This document shows positions 34,546-44,964 of a stretch of 64,000 nucleotides of DNA, piece after piece. The position numbers were made by a program, and so were the translations under genes. Origin of the DNA: Dasypus novemcinctus (taxonomy: Eukaryota; Chordata; Mammalia; Cingulata; Dasypodidae); contig NC_080673.1 of assembly GCF_030445035.2 (NCBI RefSeq), forward strand, positions 36,452,365 through 36,516,364, read 5' to 3'. A model generated the notes under the pieces. The model saw only the letters and a list, made by a program, of their open reading frames with translations. It was not told the DNA's origin and did no database searches. Positions within the stretch are counted from its first letter, which is position 1; each line of letters begins with the position of its first letter.

Positions 34546-35897
34546 AAACAAGACCCTGGGAGAATATAGAGAAAAAATTGTTACTGTACTTATAAGACAA
34601 CAGAACTCACAGTGATGAACATTTTTTATCTTATTTCAAAAACATAGATAAATGGGACCTCATCCAAATTAAAATCTTTTGTGACTCAAAGAACTTTAGA
34701 AGGAAAGTAGAAGAACAACCTACACAATGGGATAAATTATGTGGAAACCACATATCCAATAAAGGTTTAATATACAGACTATATAAAGAAATACTTCAAC
34801 TTAACAAGAAGACAAAAACCCATTAAAAATGGACAAAATACTTGAATAAACATCTCTCCAAAGGGCCAGAAAGCACATGAAAAGGTGGTTAATAGCATTA
34901 GCCATCAGAGACATGCAAATTAAAACAACAATAAGATACCATTCACACCCATTAGAAAGGATTCTGTTTATATATAAACAACAACAAAGAAAATAACAAG
35001 TGTTGCAGAGAATGCAGAGGAATAGGAACACTTATTTATTGCTCTTGGCAATGTAAAAGGGTGCAGTCTTTATGGAAGACAATTTGGTGGTTCTTTAGAA
35101 GGTAAGTATAGAACTATCATATGATCATATTATCATATGACAATCCTACTCCTATATATATGCCCCAAAAATTTCAAACCACCTACTTGAAGATATATTT
35201 GTACACAAATCTTTACATCAGCATTAGTTGCAATTGCCAAAACTTGGATGCAACCCAAGTGTGCATCAATGATGACTGGATAAATAAAAGGTGTTGCAAG
35301 CATATAATATAATATTATTCAGCCTTAAAAAAGAATGAAGTCCTGATACATGCAACATGGATAAACCTTGAAGATGTCATGTTCAGTGAACAAGCCAGGT
35401 ACAAAAGGGTAAATATTTTATGATCTCTCTGAGTAAGAAAGCTCAGAGAGTCAGAATCTAAAATATAGGCTACCAGGGGATGGGATGAGTTTAGAGAATG
35501 GGAAATTAAGACTTAAAATGTACAGGTTTCCTATTTGGTACAACTGAAATGTTTTGATAATAGATAGTGTTGAAGGTAGCACAACATTGTGAATGCAGTT
35601 AACAGCACTGAAGTATATATCTGAATATGATTAGGAAGGGGAAATTTTAGATTGTCTATATCATTACAGAATAAAAATTTAAAATAAATACATGGAATTA
35701 CAGTACACAAAACATGAGCCCTAAGTTAAATCACGAACTTTAACTAATAGTACGATTATGAAAATGTTCTATCATCAAATCTAACAAATGTTCTGCACCA
35801 ATGCAAGATGTTGGTGGGGGTGGTGGTGTATGGGAATCCTGTATTTTATACATGATTGTTCTGTAAACCCCCAATATCTCTAATAAAGAAAAAACAA

Positions 35898-37365
35898 TTA
35901 AAATAACTAAAAACTTATTAAGTGCTGCAGTGGTCAAAATAGCATGATGCAGATAGAAAGACAGATATAAGATCAATGGAACAGAATTGAGAGTTCACAA
36001 AAAGACCCTCACAGCTATGGCCAATTGATTTTTGACAAAGGTTCTAAGGCCAGTCAATTGGGAAAGAATAGTCTCTTCATCAGATGGTTGGTATAAATGG
36101 ATATCCATATGCAAAAGAATGAAGAATGACCCCTATCTCACACCATATACAAAAATGAACTCAAATGAATAAAAACCTAAATAAAAGAACCAGAAAATTC
36201 CTAGAGGAAAACTTAGGGAAGCATCTTCTGGACCTTATGTTAGGCAACAGTTTCTCAGATATTACACCAAAAGCATGAGCAACAAAAGGCAAAATAAATG
36301 AATGGGACTTCATTAAAATTTAAAACTTTGCCCTGCTAAGGATTTTATGATGAAAGTAAAAGTCATCCTAGTGAATGGGAGAACATATTTGGAAACCAAA
36401 TATCAGATATGGTATATCCAGAATTTATAAAGAAATAACACAACTCAATAACAAAAAGAAAAATAACCAATCAAAATTTGGGCAAAAGACCTGAATAAAC
36501 ATTTTGCCAAGGAAGATATATGAATGACCAGGAAGCACATGAAAATGTGCTCAACATCATTAGTCATCAGGAGTATGGCCATTAGAGAAATATATGCAAA
36601 TCAAAACCACAAAGATACCATTTCATACCCATTAGAATGGCTACTATTAGAAAATGAAAATAAAAAGTGTTGGAGAGGATGTTGAGAAAGAGGAACACTC
36701 ATTCACTGTTTGTGGGACTGTAAAATGGTGCAGCCACTGTGGAAAACAGTTTGGTGTTTTCTCAGAATGTAAAGTATAGAATTGCCATATAGCCGGGTAA
36801 TATCACTTCTAGAGACATAGTCAAAGAATTGAAAGCAAAGACTCAAATAGATCATCACACACACACACTAATGCTCATAGCAACATCATTCACAATTGCC
36901 AAAAGATGGGGGCAACCCAAGTGTCTATCAACAGGTGAATGATATGTAAAATGTGGTATATACATGCAATGGAATATTATATAAAGCCATGAAAAGGAAC
37001 GTGTTCCGATTCATGCAACAACATGGATAAGTCTTGATGATCTCATATTGAGTGAAAAAAAGGCAGACATAGAAGGACAAATAATAAATGAACTCACTGA
37101 TATGAAATAATTAGAATAAACAAATTCCTAGAGACAGAAACTAGAATAAAAGTTAGCAGGGACTGTTGGAGAAAGCTTAGGGAATGGGGTGTTAAAGACT
37201 GTTACAGCATTCACAATTTCTGTTGGGAGTAATTTTGATGATGGAGAATGGTGATGGTTGCACAACACTGTGAATGTAATTAACACCACTGGATTATATA
37301 TCTGATTGTGGTTACCAGATGATCGTGAAATTTCATGTTGTATATACATTACTAAAATATTTTTT
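35898..37365 (+). mobile_element. L1, 3' third of ORF2 and 3' UTR, plus strand
   Basis: Immediately after the A-rich end of the previous L1, a second L1 starts inside ORF2 ('GCAGTGGTCAAAATAGCATGATGCAG', equivalent to position 32815 of the first). It runs through 'CCATTAGAATGGCTACTATTAG' and 'GTGTTGGAGAGGATG' to a 3' UTR ending near 'GTTGTATATACATTACTAAAATATTTTTTTTAAAG'. Its longest remaining frame is short, and several stops and frameshifts are present. Confidence 0.85.
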
Positions 37366-39459
37366 TTAAAGAGTCAATATTATTTTCCAAACTGAAATAT
37401 CACAAACAATAGTTTTTTAGCTTTAGTATATGTTTAGTATTGTCATATATGATTAATTTATACCTTCTCCTGTATATGTGAAAAATCAGGCCAAACATAA
37501 TGGGACCAGCCTCGTTTGAAATCAGAAAAAATCTTTGGAGTTTATTTATTACTAAAATGGCAGGAGTGTCAAGAAAGTTTTCTAAAACTTATAAATAAAA
37601 ACTATATTATATTATTTCCAAATCACATTGGAGTATTGTGTAAAAGCCACATACAGATTATCGAGCAGAATTTACTTGCGTTTATTTTTTTAATAGAGCT
37701 TGGACATTCTGAAATTTTATATTAATTTATAGATTTTTGACCAGGAGAAAAAATAAGCTCAAAGGCACTAGTTTAATTGCCATATAGGACATTAACCTAG
37801 TTTTGTATCTAACCTAGAGATCAGATTTTAACATGTCTATTTTTCAAAATGACTATTCAATAGCAAGATCTTCAGAATGATTTTTGAACCAAGCATAATA
37901 TATCATCTTACTGGTTATTACTTTATCATTTAATGAGTTGAATAGAATATTTGATGTGTTCATTTTATATTTGTAGGAGAGTCATGATTTTAAGTTTGGA
38001 AAAAGTTAGACACACCAATATTTTTGCAGAAAGCCCTGGTTTAAATTTACTTTTGTACTTCAATTCTATTGTGCTTCAGAGCTCAGGACCCATGTTGTGC
38101 TCAATTGAGCTCAATAAGGATGGAAATATCATCATTTCTAAATTCTACCTCTGCCAGCTTTGATGTCCAAAGAAAATTTATAAGTATTTCTTTTCATGTG
38201 ATGGGTCAAATGGCATGCCCTTACTTGACATGATTTAACCAAAGACAGAAGCTAATGCAATAAGCCATGAAACTTTGTTAAAACTTGACATGTGATTTTA
38301 AGAGCTTATTTTTTTCTTTTTTACATAATGACTTACTTCTCTTAATCCTTTTCTTTATTTTGAAGGATTATGTCTTTTTAGACCTTTAGATTTTTTATAG
38401 TTTGTGAGGATTTTAAAGAAGGATTTATTTAAATAAAAATTGAAACACTCAAACACACATACACATAATTGTGGATATGTGTGTGTGCGTGTGTGTTTGT
38501 GTGTGCTTGATTTGGGAAGGATATAAGCCAACCCTAGAGAGTCCTTGCTTCCGGAAAGTAGAATTAGTGAATGTGGAATTTTGGCTTTCTCACTTAGTGT
38601 TTTCATCCAACATTTTTTTTCAGATGTGGAAATCTCAAGTGATTGAATTACACTGTTTAAAAATATTCAAATTCCAACAAAGAAAAAACTGAATGCATAA
38701 GATTTCCATGGATTTTACCTTTCCCACATGACAATGTGTAGATGGAATTGGTTGAAATGAATGATGGTGTGTTCCTCTCAGATCATTACCGCCAAATTAT
38801 TTTCTACAATATTTACAGTTTCCTTCCCATAGCGGTTGCAACAATATAGAAGCAAGATTTCATGAACAACTGATACTCATTCAGTGCAACTCATTGCCCA
38901 GGGTTAGCAGTTCCCTTCTTGTCTGAACACCTGGCATTGAGGCCTTTCTTTAAAGCTGATAGTGGACAATTCAAGCCCAGCAAGAAGCCTCGGCACTAAG
39001 TGTTATCTCAGAAAAGAACCTTAGCAGGAGCTCCCAAGAGACATAAACCTAGGGGAGCCCGTCCCTGCTGTGCTGGGGAGCTCAGTGCTACTTGTTTGCC
39101 TTGTTCTCAGCTCATCCAAGTGCTTGTGCTCATTTTCTTGTTATTTTAAATCCTACATCCCCAGATAGCTTCTGGCATGCCGTCCTCAGCATAGAAGCTC
39201 TTAAAAAGCCCAGCAAGAAGAATATTGGCTTGATTTTCCTTCTCTGAGAGCCCTGAAGCTTAAACAAACAACAACAGAATTAGAGCTTGAGGTGGAAACT
39301 TCTGTGAGACAAGGCCTGTGAGCTGAATATTTTAAAAATGAGTCCACATGCCTCTTGGCTAATCCTGTCACTCAGTGAATCAGTATTCAATTGACTTATC
39401 ACCCAGCCTTAGAAGGTTCTGATCTAGGGAAGGGTTAATTAGATGAAAAATAGAGAATG
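37366..39459. other. No recognised gene; unique-looking DNA
   Basis: No repeat or gene named here apart from a GT/CA microsatellite at 38450-38512. The part 38700-39420 is somewhat richer in G+C and reads like single-copy DNA. Small frames are unsupported. Confidence 0.4.
38450..38512. repeat. Imperfect CA-to-GT microsatellite pair
   Basis: ACACA-rich sequence (38450-38465) is followed by GTGTGTGTGCGTGTGTGTTTGTGTGTG (38479-38505). The opposite-strand repeats could fold back on each other. The 83- and 73-codon frames crossing it are artefacts. Confidence 0.85.
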
Positions 39460-39660
39460 ACCTGGGAGTTGAGACATCTGGATTCTAACCCCCAATTCTG
39501 CCATCAGCTACTGTGTGGTTTCCCCCCACATCTGGATCCTCATTAATCATCTGTTCAAAAATGAGGGGGTGTTTTAATAGAGAAAGCATGTAAAACCCTT
39601 AGCAAGTGCTTAGCACATAAGATGAGCACTGTAAATGCTATTTATTATCATGAACGCTGT
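39460..39660 (+). mobile_element. MIR SINE, plus strand
   Basis: The MIR order is visible: 'GAGACATCTGGATTCTAACCCC', 'CAATTCTGCCATCAGCTACTGTGTGG', 'CATCTGTTCAAAAATGAGGG', 'TTAGCAAGTGCTTAGCACATAA'. It is heavily diverged. Confidence 0.8.
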
Positions 39661-40329
39661 GTAAAGTTCTTTATTAGTTTAAAATTTAACTTTTCCATAA
39701 CTTCTGAGAAAACCTGAGTTGCTTTCAATTTAGTTAAGGACTGAATACTAATAATAATAACAACAACAAAGCAAGACAAGAATACATTTCTCTGACAAAT
39801 TGAGAGATACATATAAACAATCAATAAGTAGAGATAGGGAGCTGCCTAATTACCCTCTCTCTGCCTTCTCCCTGGCAAGGATATTCACATTATCTGAATT
39901 CCAAATCCCATTTTCTTCTGGCCTTCACAGAATACTGTTGCAAAATAAGCAATTTTTCAATTCTTCTTCTTTGCACAGCACCAAACTCTACTTTTTAGGA
40001 ACAATCTTAAGTCTCTGCTTCTGAGAAACTATCTTGATATATCTCTGCCACCACTAAACACATCGCCATCTCCTACAAAACTACTTGCTTATTCGTTTTG
40101 TTTTTAAGGAACCCAAGTGTCTAGAATTGAGGTTTATGGCATGGAATTATCATTATCAATTTTTATGTTTTTCTTCTCTTTTTATTGTGTGTATGTTTTC
40201 TACTGTGTTTAAAGTATGTCCTTCCAATCCACCGAAATTTTTTCCTTTTTTTGAACATATAACTCCTTGAAAAATGAACTATTTTGTGAATTTGTATATA
40301 TTTGTATGTTTAATGTTCACATAGTCTAG

Positions 40330-41060
40330 AGCTATTAAACCTTTTCATGTTTCCTTTTTTTCACTCAACACTATGTTTTTGAACTATTTCTCTGTATCTA
40401 TTTATATCTATCCTTCTATTTATTTATCTATGTTCTATGTTCTATTGTCTAAAATAGCTTAGATAGATATATAAATCAAGTTTGTTATGCTGCATAGAAT
40501 TCTTTTTGTGCATATTTTATGTATTTCCTATAGAGGAAACACATAGGTTGTTTTCAGTGCCTTGCTATTATGCTCACAATCTGCAATGGCCATTCTTTTA
40601 GAGGTCACCATATGAAACTGAGCTACATTGGCAAATATAATCCAAGGAGGAAGTTGCTGAATAGTAGGAGAAATGAGTATTTCACTTCTTTTTGGAATGG
40701 CTGTATCTGCAGATAGTCCTGTATTGTTTGAAGGTCCTTGGCACATTTCCTGATACCTAGCTTTCTAATTGTTACTAATAGTGAGTAGACTAGTGTTTTT
40801 CGTTTGAATTTACTTCTTTTTTTGGCTACTAATGAGGTTGAGTTCTAATATATGGAGTAGGCCTTCATATTTTTCTTCCTCTGAATTGTCTGTTCATAGT
40901 TTTTTTCTACTTTGCCTACAGGGTTTTATATATTTTTCTTGTCAATTTGAAGAAGTCCATGTATATTATTAATTCCTTGTTTGGTTTTAGATGTTTATGT
41001 ATATTTACCTGGTCTAGCACTATCTTTTAACTTTGTCTATGTCATTTTCAATTAACATAA
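40330..41060 (-). mobile_element. Old L1 3' UTR region, minus strand
   Basis: The plus strand carries the reverse complement of old L1 3' ends: 'TTTTTTTCACTCAACACTATGTTTTTGAACTATTTCT', 'TAATGAGGTTGAG', 'TTCTTCCTCTGAATTGTCTGTTCATA' and 'TTTTATATATTTTTCTTGTCAATTTG'. The match is moderate and the boundaries are approximate. Small frames within it are not genes. Confidence 0.6.
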
Positions 41061-41653
41061 AATTTCATTTTGATGTAGTCAAATCAGTTATACAGATATG
41101 CACAGCACAGGAAGTTGTCAGAGACCCAACAGGAATACTCTATCCCAGCCCCTTCCATTTCTGGTACCATTTTCCACACATGTGTTCTCATCATCCAACC
41201 CCCATCTTCTCTCCAAAGGACTCATAGTTTTTGTGTTAGAAAGCCCACCTTGTAGCCACAATCTTACTATTACTTCTCTGAATTTTCCAGGGTTGAATTT
41301 GTCATAAGTGAGTGTTTTATATTCCTTTGTTATCTTTCCTAAACTTCTTAGATCCTAAGGAGTTACCATCTTCTTTTCCTCACCGTTGTCAAAAAATAAA
41401 TGAAGGAGACTTTATTTTTAGAGAACACCCATCAAATTTACAAATCTTAATTATTCAATACAAATTTGGTTTAGTATTTAATATAATTGAACCACCTGTC
41501 CTCTTCCAGTTATACGGTTTTAATTCTCTAACTGCTTTTATGTTTGTCTTTCACCATCTCCCTTTCCTAAACTCTACAGGCTTTTCCTCTAAGAATCTCC
41601 ATGATTTTCATGTTTTCAAATCTCTCTATAGAATACCTTTCAAATCTACAACG
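41061..41653. other. No recognised gene or repeat
   Basis: Three overlapping open frames (41033-41227, 41098-41307, 41312-41674) have no motif. The last runs into an LTR, so it is not a conserved gene. Confidence 0.4.
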
Positions 41654-41659
41654 GTAATC

Positions 41660-42057
41660 TGCCTGAGCCGGTGAGGGCGAGTCCAGGGACCTGTGGGAAG
41701 AAGCAGGGTGGGGCAGGAGTCGAGAGAAGAATGGAGGCAAGGCAGGGTTCTGATCAAGCCTCGTTTATTGGGGGTAAAACACGGGGATATATAGAGAGGG
41801 AAGGGAACGTGTACATAGGTGATAGGCTGGTCTTGTGGGTGGCAGACGTCCAAGGAGGGGATTGGCCGACAGTTCGCACGGGGTCTGCGGAGTTTCGCGC
41901 CTTGCACATGCATATTGCTGTGGTCACCTGAGTAGTGGCGGGAGGGGGAGAACAAAGAAGCAGGGAGGAGAGAATAAGGAAATGACAGGGCAGATTTGTG
42001 AACTCCGCCATGTTGTGAGAGGCTGTAAACAGACCTCACAGCGGGTGGCTCCCCACA
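41660..42057 (-). mobile_element. CpG-rich solo LTR with 6 bp target duplication (class II-like), minus strand
   Basis: On the minus strand it begins TGTGGGGAGCC and ends GCCGGCTCAGGCA-type (plus strand 41660 TGCCTGAGCC, 42057 ...CCCCACA). It is flanked by a perfect 6-base duplication GTAATC (41654-41659 and 42058-42063). A TATA-like CTATATATCC (plus 41785-41797) and AATAAA (plus strand TTTATT at 41764-41769) sit where an LTR promoter and polyadenylation signal belong. Six-base duplications are typical of class II (betaretrovirus/ERVK-like) integration. Its many CpGs contrast with the surroundings and suggest a young insertion. No internal viral sequence is attached. The overlapping frames at 41626-42116 are not genes. 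Confidence 0.93.
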
Positions 42058-42063
42058 GTAATC

Positions 42064-43083
42064 CTATCTCTTTCCTGAGTGTTAAAACATTATTTCATTT
42101 TTTAATCCTCTATTAGAGGATATAAAATATCAAGTGACTTTTCTTTTCCCAGCTTACTTTTTCCTATTGGGGTCTCTACAATTCTCCTGTTACTCAGTTT
42201 TCAAATCTAGGCATTGCTCTTTCCCATTACCACATTATGTGTTGATCATAGATATTCTCAGTGTTTCTTATGGAGTCCTCATTGTATTTTCAGCAATAAA
42301 TTGATAAATCCTTGTTCGATCATGCTGTCCACTTTGCCTGTAGCTGACTTCTTCCTTTTAGCATATGTTTATTTCCTATGGTCTTCTTAACCCCTCTTTC
42401 TTAAAATGTCCTCATTCCACCAGTCAAACATCATCCTTCACTGTCAAATTTTAAAATGCCACATACTATACAATGCTTGGTCATCCAACTTAGGCCTAAC
42501 CATTCTCTTTTTTTTTTTATAAGAAAAACTTTTTATAAATAATCCCAGAGAAGACTAACTGAGCTTATTTTACCGCACTAGTTTTTTATTTTATTTTATT
42601 TTTTATTATATAAGTCGTGAGCTTACAAAACAATCATGCTTAATATATTCTCTTATTCATTTGGACCTCTGCAGGAATTTGCCCAAGGATAGGAACTTTT
42701 TTTTTAATTAACTTCTAATTAATCAAAGAAGACTTCATTGAAGAAGTGAGGCTTTGACTGATACAAAGACCAAACTGTGAGCCAAATCCAGCTGTCTCTT
42801 GTTTCAATAAAAAATATTTTTTGGAGTATAGCCATTCTCATTTATTTACTATGCTTTACTCAACAATGGCAGAGTTGAGTAGTTGAGCTACCAAGACAGT
42901 ATGGTCTGCAAAGTTAAAATATTTACTATGTAACACTTTTCAGAAAAATTGTTAGGTCCACTGTTTTAAAAGTATAAATAGAATAGAGATTTAGAGTTCT
43001 TTGGGATCTAAAGTAGAATGGAGCAATACTAATTGCAAGGTTTTTATTAGCTTGCTTATTTATGTTTGCCTGAGTACTTTAAG
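42064..43083. other. No recognised gene; possible weak L2 traces
   Basis: Around 42165-42240 a string like 'CTGTTACTCAGTTTTCAAATCTAGGCATTGCTCTT' faintly recalls the L2 open-frame end, but I cannot support a call. The rest is AT-rich and unassigned. Confidence 0.3.
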
Positions 43084-43236
43084 ATAGTGATGCTCAAATT
43101 TTGGTCTGCTGAAGTGTAGCATTAACATCACCAGGGAGCTCCTTAGAAAAGCAGAAAAGCCCACCATAGGCCTAAAAAATTAGATTCTCAATCCTAAAAT
43201 ATTACTCATGTGCACATAACAGTTTGAGAAGTACTA
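43084..43236 (+). mobile_element. MER5A-type hAT-Charlie MITE
   Basis: The terminal strings 'GTGATGCTCAAATTTTGGTC' and 'AGTTTGAGAAGTACTACT' are inverted-repeat-like, and the middle reads 'ACATCACCAGGGAGCTCCTTAGAAAAGCAGA'. The order fits MER5A. It abuts a MIR on its right. Confidence 0.8.
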
Positions 43237-43244
43237 CTTCACAA

Positions 43245-43520
43245 GAATGCCGATTGCATAGTCAGGTTTCAAACCCAGACTTAGCCAACTGCCTGAGTTT
43301 GACTCCTGTGGCTGTGACTCCGTAGTTATATGGCCATAAAAAGGCAAGTTAAGTTCCCTGGGCCTCGGTTTCCACATCTGTAAAATGAGGCTAGTGTTAT
43401 CGTAAGTATTTCTTAAAATCATTGTGATGGTAAATGAGTTACTAAAAATAAACCACTCAGAATGGTGCTTTTAATATATGCTCTGGCACATAGGTGCTGG
43501 ATAAGCCATTATCATCTAAT
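43245..43520 (+). mobile_element. MIR SINE, plus strand
   Basis: Landmarks in order: 'CAACTGCCTGAGTTTGACTCCTGTGGCTGTGACT', 'GGCAAGTTAAGTTCCCTGGGCCTCGGTTTCCACATCTGTAAAATGAGG', 'GATGGTAAATGAGTTA', 'TCTGGCACATAGGTGCTGGATAAG'. This is the clearest MIR in the window and nearly full length. Confidence 0.92.
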
Positions 43521-44424
43521 TACCATTAGAAATATATAGGATATACAAACTTTACCTTAAAGATACCACCGACAACACAGTTGGCTTATATCACTTGATT
43601 AAATACTGGCTAATTAGTAATGGTATCTCAAGAGAAGTTAGTAGATACGACGGTAAATCTAAGCCTTAATTTTTTTCAGCAATAACCAACTAGCATAGAA
43701 ATCAGGATTGCAGTTTCTAACTTCATTATTAGCATCTCCAAAAGTTTACATCAGTGTTTAAATGGCAAAACAATAGGATATCAACTTTTCTTACTTAATT
43801 TTGATAAGAAAATAATATTCCTAAAAGATGTTTCCATCAGCCATAATCACTGCTTTTCCCCAGACATGGTCACATCTGTTATCACCTTAGTTGACAGTGA
43901 AATGGTCCCTGACCTGTATTAGAACTCCTGAGGAACAATGCAAGCAAAGCTACTGTTCTCAGGAATTTCTAGACACATGTTTAGTTTACATATAGGTTAA
44001 AAGGTTATTTCATGGGCACCTGTTGATAGTTAAAAGGATAAGTAATTCAATCAGAGTCCCGTTAAAATATAAACCCATTGATCGACTGGGGATTTGGATG
44101 AGTCCTTACATCTGGGAAAAGAAGTACAAAGAAATAGTACTCATTTTCTTTTGAAATAAATCAGCTTTTAAATCTGGAATCGGCAAGGAATTTGCTCATA
44201 GAAGAGAGGGTACTAGCTAATGCTGTTTTCTTAGAACTGTCATTTTGAAATATATCATTTATTTGAATAATGTTCAAGTTCTGAAAAATGGAGGCTTTAT
44301 TTAAAACAGCAAGATCTAAAATGTAGTATTATAAAGCAGGAATTTTAAAAAATGTGTTTCTGTTGAGGTTTCTGTTGAGGTGGGAGAGAGTAGTATTGGG
44401 GAGAATGAGCATTGAAGTACTTTA
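43521..44424. other. No recognised gene or repeat
   Basis: AT-rich sequence. Nothing recognised. Confidence 0.4.
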
Positions 44425-44610
44425 AAATAGTTTATAGAATTATGCTGTCCAATATGATAAGCACTCTTTGAATATGATCATTTAAATTTCAGTTTAAATT
44501 AAGTAAAATTAAATAAAATTTAAAATCGAACACTAACCACTATCCACATTCAATTGATCAAGAGCTTCATGTAGCTAGTGGCTGTTTTATAAAACATGAC
44601 ATTATATGTA
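44425..44610. mobile_element. Short hAT-Charlie-type MITE, tentative
   Basis: 'ATGCTGTCCAATATGATAAGCACT', the AT-rich middle 'TTTAAATTAAGTAAAATTAAATAAAATTTAAAA' and 'CATGTAGCTAGTGGCTGTTTTA' fit a family of short DNA transposons whose ends read CAG.GCTGTCCAATA. I am not sure which MER number applies. Confidence 0.6.
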
Positions 44611-44692
44611 TATTAGAGATTCATGATATGCTGCAAAGCACCTAAGAATTCTTGTTTTTAATAATATGCTAAGTCTTCAATAAATGTGATTT

Positions 44693-44953
44693 ACCGGACA
44701 TTGTAAATCCTCACAGGGCCCACTTGATGGAATAGAGGAGAGTATGGGCCATGATGTGAACCAATGTATATGAGGTGCAGAGGTGCCCAAAGATGTACTT
44801 ACCAAATCCAATGGATGTGTCATGATGATGGGAACGAGTGTTGTTGGGGGGGGGGGGGAGAGGGGGTGGGGTGGGGTTGAATGGGACCTCACATATATAT
44901 TTTTAATGTAATATTATTACAAAGTCAATAAGAAATAAAAAATTTTAAAAAAA
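44693..44953 (+). mobile_element. Young 5'-truncated L1 insertion, plus strand
   Basis: A perfect 11-base target duplication, AAATGTGATTT (44682-44692 and 44954-44964), brackets 261 bases. The insertion ends in a run of about 13 G's (44846-44858), 'GGTTGAATGGGACCTCACATATATATTTTTAATGTAATATTATTACAAAGTCAAT', an AATAAA and an A tail. The same 3' end occurs at 26499-26612 on the minus strand. The sharp duplication and clean tail suggest a recent event. The minus-strand frame 44677-44892 is an artefact of the G tract. Confidence 0.95.
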
Positions 44954-44964
44954 AAATGTGATTT

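Larger units (their letters stand above)
28050..35897 (+). mobile_element. L1, most of ORF2 and 3' UTR, plus strand, with five nested insertions
   Basis: L1 ORF2 can be followed along the plus strand. 28065-28349 covers the end of the endonuclease ('FFTSVHVSFSRIDHMLG'). 28350-28885 and 30640-30905 lead into the reverse transcriptase. 31176-31390, 31858-32014 and 32423-33195 cover the rest of the reverse transcriptase and the C-terminal part. 34640-35600 is the end of ORF2, and the 3' UTR runs to AATAAAG near 35883. Interruptions are at 28890-30630 (L1 3' UTR), about 30910-31175 (unassigned), 31391-31857 (solo LTR), 32015-32408 (DAS-SINE) and 33196-34545 (inverted-type L1). A G-rich tract at 35812-35829 precedes the tail. 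ORF2 carries many stops. Confidence 0.85.

Noticed and set aside
41626..42116. Overlapping frames of up to 137 codons
   Set aside because: They lie in the CpG-rich solo LTR, where stop codons are rarer because of base composition.
42064..42500. L2 element
   Set aside because: A few words recall L2 but the order does not hold over enough length to call it.
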